Assembly (NCBI GenBank): GCA_020698575.1
Contig: CM036240.1
Span: 33,060,711-33,124,710, forward strand
DNA from: Bostrychus sinensis
Lineage: Eukaryota > Chordata > Actinopteri > Gobiiformes > Eleotridae
Direction of reading: 5' to 3'
DNA: 64,000 nt
Shown here: in pieces, positions 10,690 through 22,741 of the stretch
How the letters are laid out: each line of letters opens with the position of its first letter
Numbering within the stretch: the stretch's first letter is position 1
Translations under genes and position numbers: made by a program
Notes under the pieces: model-generated
The model's database searches: none
Told to the model about the DNA's origin: nothing
Seen by the model: only the letters and a program-made list of their open reading frames with translations

Positions 10690-11110
10690 GATGTGAAGAC
10701 CACTGCTTAGTCCTTGTTTAGTCCCAGTTTAATCCTGGATTGTTCCAGTTTTAGACCTTGTTTTAGTCCAGATTTGTCCTGATTTAGATTAAGTTTACTA
10801 CTGGATAAGTTCCAATATAGTCCCGTTTTTTTTTCCTGATTCAGTCCTGGCTTGGATTTGGTTTAGTTCTGGATTATTTCCAATTTAGTCTGGTTGTAGT
10901 CCTTGTCTAGTCTTTTTTTTTTTTTTTTTTGTCCTAGTGTAGATTTGGTTTCATCCTGGATTAGCCACAGTTTAATCCGGTTTTAATCCTTCTTTAGTCC
11001 TGGTTTAGTCCTGGTTTAGTTCTAGTTAAGTTTGGTTTTATTCGCTGTTTAGTCCTGGCTTAGATTTGGTTTAGTCCCAGTTTGAGTCCATGTCAAGTTC
11101 TTATGTAGTA
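10690..11110 (+). repeat. TTTAGTCCTGG-type minisatellite
   Basis: Imperfect tandem copies of a TTTAGTCCTGG/TTTAGTCCAGT motif fill the stretch. It is interrupted by a T-run around 10914-10930. A shorter version is at 61810-61990 in unit 3. Unit 2 lacks it because of a deletion. Confidence 0.8.
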
Positions 11111-12078
11111 TTGCTCCTTTAGTTTATTAAAGATAATACTTGGAAAGCCAAATATTTCCTGAGGTGGTGGTCTGTGATCTGTGTGTTTGAATATTTAGCA
11201 TTTATGAATTGAAATTTGACAAAAAGTCACTTCTCTGTCATTTTTTCTTCTCTTGTAAATGTTACTTACAACCTTCAGTTCTTAGCCCTCAGTATACAAA
11301 AATTATTTATGTGTGTATCTACTGTAAATAGTCATGGTTTATTTAGCAATTGAAACATCTATACTTAATACAAAATGCATGGTTCTAATTGTAGCTCTTC
11401 ATTGTACACACTGCTAGTGTTGTTCTCTCTTGGCTATGAATGCAAATTGATTTTTCCAGAGGTAATAGATATTGCATTACACTTTTGAAATGAAAAGCTG
11501 TTTTTCACTGATAGAAAAGGCTCCCCCTGTGTATACACCGCCCATGTGGGAGTCAAAGATGCCAAACCCAGTATTAGTGGATGGGAACAATTAGTCTACA
11601 CAAAACCACTTTTATCATCACATGGGATTTTTTAAATGTGGAAAATATGATTAATACTAATGAAAAAGAGCAACGGTTAATTGTTTTTATTAATACATTT
11701 ATTGATTAATAACAAAAGTCTTTTGTGAATATTTCTGTAACCTTATTCATAGCAATCCACTGTCCATGAATATAAGTGATATACAATATATTATAAATAA
11801 AATGTATTTTGTCTCTGAATGTCTTGGATTGTTTATTTTACATATGCAATAAAATAAAATAAGATAAAAGATAAATTCATGTCCAAATAAATAAAAAAAA
11901 ATATTCCTAGTGTCATTACAAGGTAAAGGTACTGTAACCACATGCACTTGTACTAGTTTGTAAACAGTACTGCAGTCTAAATCAAAATAGTGGTCTCTTG
12001 TCTGACTGGATAATTGGCAATGCAGTTTTAGAACCAACAACTTGGCCACTATGTAAAACTTATATTTAATTGTTAATA

Positions 12079-13564
12079 CAAGGTGTCCGCAGGGTCTTAA
12101 AAGTTGATAAACCAATTTGGGGTAAATTAAGACCCTTAAAAATTATTAAAAGGTCTTAAATACAATTTTACGAAGTCTTAAATTTCCGAATTTTCCTCCC
12201 CACAACTATTAAAATGATGTGTAGAGCCGATACTATATTCTTTTGTTTGTGTGCGAAGCCGTAGTGCACTTGAATGCAGCAGGGGCTCTATTTCACAGAG
12301 GCACACAGTGACTGGGACAGCAGTAGAGGCAAATATGTTGTCCTGAGTACTGAGCTACAAACATCCAAAATAAAAGCAAACTCCAGCGTACAATTACCCC
12401 GCAAGAGCACAGAGATAATTACTGTCAATGTGCAGCTCCTGAGGCAAAGGTCACCACTTTAGAGCCTCTCACACTGGGCTGCTGGACTGGGCAGGATGGA
12501 CTATTTGTTTTTTGTCAGGATTTAAATTAATCTATTTCTGAAGGACACGAAGATGTCTCTGGTGAGTTTTGTAAAAAAAATGGTCTTCCCTGACACTTCT
12601 CTAGCTTTCACTTTAACTAGCATCTCAAGTTAGCTACGGACAGGCAACACATCTAACACTTCTGTTCTTATAAAGTGGAATAAAGTGAATTATAATGGCA
12701 GAACTCACGTTTACTGGTCCCACTTTAGACAAACAAGGTGTAAACAAGACATGAATGTGACACATATGCATGCATATTAATGAGCCGCTTATTATTGGGT
12801 CATTCCCGTTAAGTGCAAATGTATAGAAAACAATGTTATTCAAATACTAGTCTTTAAAAGCTGCTGTCTAAGAGTGGCAAATATATTTATGAATCCAACT
12901 CCAATATGACCCAAGTCTGACCCAAGTCCAGAATCAGCTGCTGACTGGAAATGACAAATATTTTTTTAACAGAAATCATAAGCATTGTACACAATGTTTC
13001 ACTCCAGAATCCCACTGTAAACACACAGACATGAACCCAGTCCAGTCTGAGCTGCACCAGTCTCTGTCACTGTCAATGTGGAGACAGGTTACGTTCTCAT
13101 TTAAGATGAATCCTTAGCGTATCCTCTATGGATGAGATCTGTCTTTTTAATAATCAGGCTAATGAGGGCTACAATGCAAACTGCAAACTCAAGAGTAATA
13201 ACTGCAATTTTGTTTAAAGTGGTGCAATAGTTTACTTTTGCTTGAATTGATAAAGATATGGCTCTGTAAAACATGGTCACGAAAGAATTATATAAAAAAA
13301 GTTATATTTTATCATAAAAAATTGTGTGAAAAACACTGCTATTGATTTTTGAAATGGTGTTAACGACCTTGGCCAATATCAGCTATCGAGAAAAAAATCA
13401 TATTGCCCTCATCTCTATGCAAAAGCAATGTGACTTAAATGCAAAGTACCACTGTTTACTGTTTTCTTGAGGTGGCAATGAGGTCTTAAAATATTATGGG
13501 AAGGTCTTAAAAAAGTCTTAAGAAAGGTATTGAAATTAACCTAAGGATTCCTGCATATACCCTG
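12079..13564. mobile_element. 1486 bp transposon, specific to unit 1
   Basis: The left end reads CAAGGTGTCCGCAGGGTCTT and the right end GGATTCCTGCATATACCCTG, an imperfect inverted pair. The sequence just inside is also inverted (GGTCTTAAAA at the left, TTTTAAGACC-type at the right). The flanks ...TTGTTAATA and TAATAAATC share TAATA. Units 2 (near 30424) and 3 (near 62998) read TTGTTAATAAATC here, which is exactly the empty site expected for insertion with a 5-bp TAATA duplication. No transposase frame is visible. The superfamily is unclear: the ends look hAT-like but hATs make 8-bp duplications. Confidence 0.8.
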
Positions 13565-13696
13565 TAATAAATCAACTGTACCACTGTTATCAGTAAAGAA
13601 CTAATATTTGATTTAAAGGTTGAATTTGTAAGATTTTGATGTCCAAATTTCTCCTTTTAAACAGAGAGTAGAGTGTCTTGCTCACTTTCCTACAGG

Positions 13697-14159
13697 GATG
13701 TCAAACTCAGTCGGAGCTGGGGCCAAAATTAGAAAACCAGTCTTGGTCGTGGGCCAAATAAGAGTATTGTATAAATAATAAAGCCAGCCTACTGTATTTT
13801 TGTTCTCAGTTAGGCAACAGTAGGCTTTTTAACATAGAATAATACTTAAACCTGCAGAGATGTCAGCAGCTACACACAAACACGTATTATAGGCCTACTT
13901 TACTTTTATTGAGCAAACCACTGTCCACCTCTCTGTCCTCTGCAGGACAGTGTGGAGCAGGTTTATACCTCTTTCTGTGCAGGATTAACTCTGTTTGCTG
14001 TGTGTTAAGGAGTGCATTAGAGCACAAGTAGTGACATAGAGAGAGAGAGACGCAGGGCAGTGCTCTGAATGAACTTGGACGACTCTTCTGCTGATAACTT
14101 GGGTTTACTGACACAGGCTCTGTTTAAACTGCTGTCTGTTAGCCTGGCCTACCATTCCC
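13697..14159. other. hAT-like fragment (Charlie-type end)
   Basis: Beginning GATGTCAAACTCAG, then GGGGCCAAAATT and GGGCCAAATAAG, this resembles the ends of small hAT/Charlie-like elements. It lies between the end of the unit 1 homology and the L1-type LINE. The right end was not identified. Confidence 0.4.
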
Positions 14160-15059
14160 ACTTCCTTTCTTAGTGAAGGAAGTGGGTATGGTAACGCTCC
14201 ATAAGCCAATGATTTCTCCGGCTCCCTTGGAGCCGAACCAATCAGAGGTGGGACATTAGGAAAACTCCCGGAGAAAACTGATAGCAATGAGGCTATGCTG
14301 CAGAGTATCAAAGACATGATGGAGGATATGCGAGCCGACATTATTGCCCAGTTTGAGGTGGTAGTTTCAGAAACTGTCAAGAGGGATATCATCTGCTTTG
14401 AAACCACTGGAAGAGAAAGTTATTTCGCATAGCGGGACTATCCTGGACTTGGAGCAGTCAGCTAACGATCATGAGGGAAGGCTAGCTAGCTTCCAGGCTA
14501 ATGTTGACACGTTATCTTCAAAGGTGGAGTCCCTGAATAAAATATGTGAGGATCCTGGGGCTTGTTCCAGATGGAACAACATTCGACTAGTAGGGATTCC
14601 CGAGGTGGTAGAGGGTCCTCACCCCGCGGAATTCACGGCCAATTTGCTACAAGATTTGCTCAAGTTTGCGTGCTAAATCGAAAGAAGGTGAGACTCCGCA
14701 CCCCATGGTTATCAGAGTAAACTTGTTTCAAACCAGAAATTTGATTCTGCGTCGGGCAAATGAGGCTACTCTGCTGATGTACAATGAAAGGAGGGTATAC
14801 ATTTTCCCTGACTTTACGCCGGCCATGGCTAAGCAGCGGGCAGCCTTCATTAAAGTTAAAAGGGAGCTTGGCTTGTGCACAAACGTCAAATTTGGTCTGT
14901 GGTACCCAGCCACGCTACATGTCACAACTCCGGATGTCTTGGCTTTGTTTGGACTAGAGGTTAACTTGACAGTATCCTTTTTTGTTATATTTTTGGTTTA
15001 TTGTTTTGTTTTTTTGCATATTTTGAGATGCGTAAAGATGAGCATATGCATGGTACATC

Positions 15060-15128
<69 letters not shown>

Positions 15129-17807
15129 TAAAAATATGTGGTATTTTATTCCCACATTCCCCTTAGGTCGCAGGATGGTAGCATGGTTGAGCTATGTAAA
15201 GCGTTTTTTTTTGCCTTAGAATGGGGTGGGGCTCCCTCTGCTCATTGGCTATGGGGGTGTGAGGGCTTCCAAAGGGAGGATATAAGTTCTGTTGGTGTTC
15301 CGTTGTTACATGGGGGGGTTGCAGTACATGCACGTATTTACAATGTTTCTACCTGTATCATTGCCTACGTGGGATGCAAGCTACATGTTTCTAGTTTTTT
15401 GGTTATGGCTTCAGTAAATGCTTCAATGCATTCTGTGGGAGGGGATATTAGTTTTGCTACTTTGAATTGTAAAGGTTTAAATAATTCAGTTAAACATAGT
15501 AAAATCTTACACTATGTACAAAGTCTCGGTGTCCATATAATATACCTTCAGGAAACCCATTTAACTAACTCAGATCTTTATAAATTAAGGCGGGGTTGGG
15601 TTAGCCAAATCTTTCTTTCCTCTTTTTCTAGTAGATCCAAAGGGGTGGCTATTATACTTCATAAATCTGTTCCTTTTGTTCATTCTAAAACCATTACTGA
15701 TGCTACTGGCAGATTTATTATCATTACTGGACAGATCTATGACACACGTGTTGTCCTAGCTAATGTGTATGCGCCGGTTTGGGATGATGAGGCATTTTTA
15801 GAAGGTTTTTTTCACTCTTACCAGATTTATCTTGGGGGGTGACATTAACTGTTGAATCCAAAATTAGATTGCTCTTCCCCTACTTTTGCTTACTTACACA
15901 TATCGATTATTTCTTGGTAGATAGTAGACTGCTTACATCCATTTCTGTTTGTAAATACAATCCTATTGTTCTGTGAGACCATGCTGCTGTAACTATGAAT
16001 ATCCGGTTTCAAAGGTATTCAAACTCACGCCCACTGTGGCGTCTTAACTCTAGTTTACTTCTTGAAGTGGACTTTGTCAAGCTCATCTCAGAACGTATTG
16101 ATTTTTTTTAGAGATTAATAAAACTCAGAATATTAAAGCCTCCTTGCTGTGGGAAACTCTAAAAGCATTTATTAGGGGTGAGATAATTTCATATGTGGCA
16201 CATAAAAAAAAAAAAAAGAAGAAGAAGAAGGAGAAACTGGCTCACCTTGCTCAACACCTGTCTCAGTTGGACTCACTTTACGTGTCTGCCAAATCTCCAG
16301 CAGTTTATAGAGAGCGACTATCACTGCGGACAGAGTATGAGTTGTTGATGTCACAGTAAACTACAGAGCTCTTGTTTCGCTCCAGGTCCAAATTTTATGA
16401 ACAGGGTGATTGGACAAGTAAATTATTGGAACATCAATTATGCCACAAGTCTTCCTTTCAAATGATTCCACAAATTAAGACTTTCTTGGGTATAACATCA
16501 AATCCACTAGAAATGAATATATGGAATATGGAATTTTATTGTTCTTTGTACTCTTCTGAGCACTAATCTATGCCAGATTTTGAGCCCTTTTTTAGTCAGC
16601 TTAATATTCCTTCTATTGATGAAAACCTGGATAATAGTCTGGAACAACCGATTACACTTGCGGAACTTGAGACGGCGGTTAAGTCATTGACTAGTGGTAA
16701 ATCCCTAGGGCCCGATCGCTTTCCAGTTGAATTTTTTAAAACATTCCTGAAACAGCTTACTCATACTAATAATGGACATGTTTACTGAAGTCTTTGCCAC
16801 TGGTTCACTTCCTCAAACACTGTCCCAGGCTTGTATAACTCTACTCTTAAAAAAGGGGAAGAATCCTTTACAATGTGGATCTTACTGACCCATTAGCTTG
16901 TTGAACACAGATTTTAAAATATTGTCTAAATTATTGGCACGCCGATTAGAAACTGTCCTCCCTTCTATAATATCTTTGGACCAAACTGTTATTATTCATG
17001 GCAAACACTCTTTTTTTCAATGTTAGGTGGGTACTTAATGTGGTTTATAATTCATCATCATCTGCTCTTCCAGAGGTTTTGATCACTTTGGACGCGAAAA
17101 AGGCCTTTGGTAGCAACTTGCTGACAAATTTTCATTACCCAAGGTGCACTTCTTTAGGTACCTTCAAGTGCGTAGCTTTGTCCGGGGCACCTTTCCAGGC
17201 TTTCCCTCTCTCCCCGAAAGGCAGGATTTTGATAAATTCCTAGCACCTATATCCTCCATGAAAGGTGCTATTTCATGTATTTATTTAACAATTTTTAATC
17301 TTCATTAAGGCTCATCTGACATTATGAAAACCAACTGGAAGACTTACCTGGGAGAGGTGTTCCCGGATGAAATTTGGAATGAAATTTTGCAAATGGTGCA
17401 TATGTCCTCCATTTGTGCTAAACACTGTTTTTACCCAGTGCAGAATTTTACATGGTACCCATTATACTAAAGCTCGACTTGCTAAAATGTATGTGGAGAC
17501 ATCTCCATCCTGTGATCATTGCCGGCTTAGCCTGGCTGACTACTTTCACATGTTCTGGCTTTGTCCTTCACTGAATAGATTTTGATCTGAGGTTTTTGAT
17601 ACCCTGTCCAAAGTAACTGGCAGTCAGATTGTTCCTACAGCTGTCACTGCACTTTTTGGGGTCTGTCCCTCTCTCCCCAGTCTCACTTCTTCTATGATTG
17701 CCTTTACAAGAAGGCTGATATTGTTGAGGTGGAAGTCCCCGCATGCACCTACTCAATTTCAATGGCTTAAAGATGTTTTGTACTTTCTTGAATTTGAAAA
17801 AATAAGG
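14160..17807 (+). pseudogene. L1-type LINE, ORF1 and ORF2 (dead)
   Basis: ORF1 is seen in pieces: a coiled-coil part at about 14310-14550, the RRM-like core (NNIRLVGIPEVVEGP, 14577-14621) and, after a frameshift near 14670, the C-terminal domain to about 14970. ORF2 starts with the endonuclease near 15406 (ISFATLNCKGLNNSVK and YLQETHL at 15450-15562) and ends early with a stop at 15841. The linker and RT appear as fragments (16570-16790, 16998-17243 with LDAKKAFGS), and much of the RT palm is missing. The C-terminal segment at about 17320-17585 includes the Cys/His knuckle SCDHCRLSLADYFHMFWLCP. Stops and deletions make it inactive. Its 3' end and poly(A) continue at 22383-22741, beyond a nested LINE. 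Confidence 0.8.
15062..15125 (+). repeat. (TA)n microsatellite
   Basis: About 32 TA repeats between ORF1 and ORF2 of the L1-type LINE. In translation it gives a meaningless Tyr-Ile run. Confidence 0.95.
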
Positions 17808-18275
17808 CAAAGCAAGTCAAGTTTATTTGTATAGCACAATTCATACACATAGCAATTCAAAGTGCTATACAGAAAAAAAAGGCAAATTTAAAAGTACAAA
17901 ACACAATTAAAACAATAAAATCAAATTTAAAGAGTATAATTAAGAATCAATATAAAATTAAATTAAAAGAGAAGAGTGCAGATAAAACACTTTCAGTTGT
18001 CATATGCACAGCTAAAAAGAACAGTTTTAAGTCTGGACTTGAACATTGTCAGAGTAGAGGCCTGTCTAACATCGTTAGGAAGACTGTTCCAGAGTTTAGC
18101 TGCATAAAACTGAAACGCTGCTTCACCGAGTTTAGTCCTGACCCTGGGCACCAGCAGAGACCTGTCCCTGAGGTTCTCAGAGTCCGAGATGGTTCATATG
18201 GGACCAACAGGTCAGAGATGTACTGTGGTGCTAAGCCATGGAGAGACTTGTATACAAGCAGAGCTGTTTTAAAGT

Positions 18276-20739
18276 TTATTCTCTGAGCAACAGGAAGCCA
18301 ATGCAGAGACCTGAGGACAGGACTAATATGGTCATACTTCTGGTTTTGGTCAGGACCCGAGCAGCAGCGTTCTGGATGTACTGCAGCTGTCTTACATCTC
18401 GCTCAGTGAGTCCAGTTAGCAGACCGTTACAGTAGTCTAACCTGCTGGAGATGAACGTATGAATAAGTCTCTCTAGGTCTGATTTAGACAGTATACCTTT
18501 GATTCTGGCAATGTTTTTGAGATGGTAAAATGCTGATGATGTTATAGATTTAATGTGACTGCTGAAGTTCAAGTCAGAGTCCATGATTACCCGAGATTTC
18601 TAACCTGACTTGTAGGTTTTAGTGAAAGAGACTCGAGGTGACTACAGACACCTTGTCTTTGTTTCTGTGGGCCAAAGATGATTATTTCAGTCTTGTCTGT
18701 GTTTAGCTGGAGAAAGTTGTTTCTCATCCACTCATTGATCTGTTGGATGCAGTGACAGAGTGAATCCACAGGTCCATATTCACCTGCTGACAGTGAGATG
18801 CAAATCTGAGTGCCATCTGCATAATTGTGGTAGGATATGTTATTGCTGCTTATTAATTGGCCTAAAGGGAGCATGTAAAGATTGAACAAAAGAGGTCCCA
18901 GGATGGATCCCTGGGGCACCCCACAGGGCAGGGCCATTTGGTCTGAGACACAGTTACCGATTTCAACAAAGTACTTCCTGTCTTCAAGAAAGGACTTAAC
19001 CATTTAAGAGCAGTACCAGAAATACCTACCCAGTCCTCTAATCTTTGTAACAGGATCACATGGTCAGCTGTATCAAAAGCAGCACTCAGATCCAGCAGAA
19101 CTAAGACAGAGACTTTGCCTGTGTCGGTGTTCAGGCAGATGTCATTAGTCACCTTGATAAGAGCAGTGCTGTGGTGGGGCCTAAAACCTGACTGAAAATA
19201 ATCAAAGCAGTTGTTCCGCAGAAGAAAGTCAGTAAGTTGTTGGTATGCAACTTTCTCAAGGACTTTACCTAAAAACGGCAGGTTTGATATGGGCCGATAG
19301 TTGTTCAGTACTGTGGCATCAAGGCCCTCGGAAATGTTCTAGACTGCAGTGAGATGTTAACTAAATGAGAAAGTTGAGGTAACAAACTGCTCAGTACAGA
19401 TTTTAGAAATCTAGTGGGTAACACATCAAGGCAGCAGTGGATGAACTCAGACTGGAGATGATCTCTTGGACTGTTTTGTCAGTGACAGGGGTGAAGTGTG
19501 TCAGCTCTGAGTGTCTGGATGGCTGCAGAGTTGTTATCTGCGTTGTGGAGTTTATAGCATGTTTAATACTGTGAACCTTATCATTAAAAAATCTTGCGAA
19601 CTCATTGCACTTAGATGTGGAAATGAGTTCTGAAGGCAATGGAGCTGGGGGGTTTGTTAACCTGTTTACTGTAGCAAACAGGACACGTGAGTTGTTACTG
19701 CAGTTTGTAATGATTTCAGAAAAATACCTTTCCCTTGTTGTACCCAGAATTTGATTGAAAACATTCAACATTTTTCTGTATATGTCATAATGAACCTGGA
19801 GCTTTGACTTGCGCCATTTTCGTTCGGCCTTCCGGCACTCCCTTTTCTGTGCCCTGACCGAGTCCACATTTCTCCATGGCGCCTTCTGCCTATTTCTAAC
19901 CATTTTAACCTTAATAGGTGCAATGGTGTCCAGAACATTTACAACACTAGAAGTATAGGACTGATCAACATAGGAACATGAGGTATTTTCAAACCTAATT
20001 ATTTCCAAAAACAGAGACCCCGTGTTATCATTTATGTGTCTCCTCTGGATAACTGCAGGACCAGCAGCTGGTTTGGGAATAACAGACAAGAAGACACAAA
20101 AATGATCAGACAAAGCAACGTCAGCCACAATAACATTTGAAATATTAACACCTTTAATAATAAGCAGGTCCAGAGCGTGGCCTCTGGTGTGGGTGGGCTC
20201 ACTCACATGCTGAGTAAGGCCAAAGGTTTCAAGGACAGCACAAAGTTCTTTAGCATTTCTGTCACAGATGTTATCCACATGTACATTAAAATCACCTGTA
20301 ATAACTATACAGTCAAAGTCTGTGCAGACAACTGAAAACATCTGAGTAAAATCATCAGTAAAACTTTGACAGTGTTGGGGTGGCTTGTATATGATTATAA
20401 AGATTATGGATGGAGATACTTTTAGCTCCATTTTGAAAGATACATACTCAAGTGATGGAAACACCCCAAATGACAGCCTGTGGGTAACTATATCATCCTT
20501 AAGTAAGGCACACACACCACCTCCCTTTTTGTTTTCCCGTGTTTCTGATACAAAAGTGAAGTTAGGTGGAGTGGATTCAGAACTGCATTACCCGTCTTGC
20601 TGTCTAACCATGTCTCTGTTAAAAACATAAAATCCAGGTTATAAGAGGAGATAAAATTATTGATTAAAAATGATTTGTAGCATAAAGATCTGACATTGAG
20701 CAATGCAAGTTTCAGATCCGTCTGAGTGGAACCTGACAT
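18276..20739 (-). pseudogene. L2/CR1-type LINE ORF2 (endonuclease-RT), dead
   Basis: The endonuclease lies at 20739-19403: ALLNVRSLCYKS and FLTETWLD at the start, VITGDFNVHVDN in the middle, and ALSDHFCVF near its end. A gap of broken frames follows. The reverse transcriptase is at about 19152-18587, with LLDLSAAFDTADH, GVPQGSILGPLLF and the active-site region. The catalytic YADD box reads YADG (near 18815-18826), so one catalytic aspartate is lost. The C-terminal segment is at 18584-18276 (YIQNAAARVLTKT). Several stops and frameshifts separate the parts. The family is a class of self-priming retrotransposons that use target-primed reverse transcription; this copy cannot do so. Confidence 0.8.
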
Positions 20740-20925
20740 TAGCTGCTTACAAGGAACTTGAATTAGATTTCTCTGAATGGACTGTCTAACTGTCCCTCTC
20801 TTATCTAATCAACAACATTTGACAGTAGCTTTAGCACTATGGGAGAAAGCTCTCTCCCAGGGCCTCGGGTTGATAAGTTCTTTATCATGACTAAAAGTCC
20901 TGGAACAGCAGAGGCCCTGGGTGTC

Positions 20926-22062
20926 CTAGTCGCTGATAGCGTTGATCTTAGTCAGGATCTTTGGTCTGGGAGCAGGTCGGGGGGGTCTGACAGGGGTGCA
21001 TTGAGGGATAACAACTCTAGATGTTGGTCGTGGGGGTGGAGCTGGTGGTGTTTTGGTGGACGGAGCAGGAGAGGTGGAGCTCCTGGGGAGCACAGGGGGT
21101 AGTGTTTTATGGGGAGTAGAATTCAGCACTGTTGATGATAGTACCCGCGATCTTGCCATGTTTGGCGTAAGGGGTACCATTTTAATTCCTGATTTCACCA
21201 AGCTTTCAAGGTGGTTTGGAAAGCCCATTGTGCACAAGCATTGTGAAGCTTGTGATAGGATGGAAAGTGAAGAGTCTGCAGAGGGTGTAGATGTAGCAGG
21301 TGGGGCCCAGGGCTGTGGTGAAGGCACCGATGGAGGTGACAGAGGTGCTGCTGGAGCTGAAGCCCTTTCTGTGTCCATGGCTGGCGAGGCGGGAGCGCTT
21401 CTGTCATTCCTCTCTTCTCTCAGTGGCTGCGTAGGACCCCGTCCAGGCCCATTCTGATGCCTCAGAGCGTGGAGGAGGTTGTCCGTCAGTCGTCTCACTC
21501 CACCTCTGCACAGGTGTGGGCCCTTTTCTTTAAACAGGTCTTCCCGTTGCAAAACAGATTGAAGTTGTCAATGAAGTGCACTCCTCTAGACTCACAGACC
21601 CTGGACAGCCAAGTGTTCAGTTGAAGCAGCCGACTGAATTTATTCATCCTCCTGTCGATGTTCGGGAGAGGTCCACTGATACATGACTGGATTGCCACTT
21701 TATCAAGTTTCTCAAAAAGTATAGTGAAGTCCTTTTTTAAAACTTCTGATTCTCCCTTCCTGATTGTATCATACTGTTTGTCAGTCACAGCAGAGTTCAC
21801 ATTCATATTTAGCTCTGAGAGTGGTTGAAATCTGTTTGTTAGCTGTAGGTTGGGTCATGATTGCCTTGTTGCCAGCATTCTCCTTTAGCGTTTGGTGCCT
21901 CTTTGGCTTGGCACCAAGTCTAGGCCAGTTTTCAGTGTTTTGGTCAATTCCCACTTTTGATAGTTTAGGAAAAGACACAGTGTCATTTAGATTGAAATAC
22001 ACTGTAGTATTTTTGTCAGTACCCTTTTTCCAGGTTGTAAATTTTGACTTCTTACCACTCAA
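20926..22062 (-). pseudogene. L2/CR1-type LINE ORF1 (esterase-type), broken
   Basis: The - strand frame begins MSGKKSKFTTWKKGTDKNTT and passes through at least two frameshifts (near 21790 and 21500). The middle part (about 21700-21560), with LNTWLSRVCESRGVHFIDN and a following FNLF, resembles the SGNH/GDSL-type esterase domain reported in ORF1 of CR1/L2 elements. The end (21400-20930) is Pro/Ser/Ala-rich and low-complexity. Assignment to the LINE rests on its position directly 5' of ORF2 and on the esterase-like region. Confidence 0.6.
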
Positions 22063-22382
22063 TGTCAGAGGGAGCGTGTCATGAAGTCCTTTCTCTGATT
22101 CTAAAGCAAAAATCCTAGCTTGTAGTGTGTTGATTTCTTGAAGGTAAATCCGTCAGTTTTAACAGAGAGAATATGCTGTATTTTCCACCGACATGTTGAA
22201 AAATGTTTCCCAGACTGTAATCACTCGGCTCGTCGGATACGTTTTTTAATCAGTAAAAGTATAAAAAACGTTTTGGGCTAACTTAGAAGATTTAAAAGGT
22301 AGGCTATTATAAAAAGTTAGTGCAGGAATCAAGGAATAAAAAGTAAAAGGATTAAAAAAGGAAAGTAAAGCTGGTCAAAGCA

Positions 22383-22741
22383 GGAGCAAGGAGAAAAGCA
22401 TCTGTACTCTTCAGAAGCAGGAAGGACATCTGACTTACTTTATCTGGTTCCCAAAATAAATTAGCTAGAATTTGGAACCCCTTCCTCATGTATGCCAAGA
22501 CTATTCCGGTCCAGAGTGTGTTAGATTAGAATGTTTGTTAGCCTACCCTATTGTTTTTCTGCTGCATCCTTTATTTATTTTTGTATCTTCTATTTCCCTC
22601 GTTGTGTGATGGGCATGTACTGTGGGTTTTGGGGTCTTGTTTAGTTTGTTCAAATGTAAAAGGTTACACATCTGTTGTATTGTTTAAACTCATGGTATAT
22701 TTGTTAAGTTCATGAATAAATTTGGAAAAAAAAAAAAAAAA
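22383..22741 (+). mobile_element. 3' UTR and poly(A) of the L1-type LINE
   Basis: After the nested LINE the L1-type sequence resumes. It ends with TTCATGAATAAATTTGG and a run of A at 22726-22741, as expected for an L1 transcript copy. Confidence 0.65.

Larger units (their letters stand above)
7889..13696 (+). repeat. TAAR duplication unit, copy 1
   Basis: From CTGCTTTGTAACATGTACAT at 7889 to the GAGAGTAGAGTGTCTTG segment near 13680, this region matches unit 2 (26537-30526) and unit 3 (59578-63100), apart from insertions and deletions. It covers a 5' flank with the conserved CTGGCAGTGATATGCAGCTC block at about 8513, the receptor gene and a long 3' flank. Two insertions are specific to this copy: a LINE-tail repeat (8028-8262) and a 1486 bp element (12079-13564). 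Confidence 0.85.
17815..22375 (-). mobile_element. L2/CR1-type LINE nested in the L1-type LINE
   Basis: The element runs on the - strand from about 22375 (5') to 17815 (3'). The 3' end, read on + as AGTCAAGTTTATTTGTATAG, is the typical tail of this family. It splits the L1-type LINE: ORF2 sequence stops at 17807 and the L1 3' UTR resumes after 22382. The heptamer CAAAGCA is present at both borders (17808-17814 and 22376-22382) and may be the target duplication. Both reading frames are recognisable and near full length but mutated. Confidence 0.8.

Noticed and set aside
14666..15166. 166-residue frame with a Tyr-Ile run
   Set aside because: The first part is the broken ORF1 end of the L1-type LINE; the rest is read-through of a (TA)n microsatellite.
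20926..21552. Pro/Ser-rich 208-residue frame as a host gene
   Set aside because: It lies in the ORF1 region of the nested L2/CR1-type LINE, with neighbouring frames continuing it.
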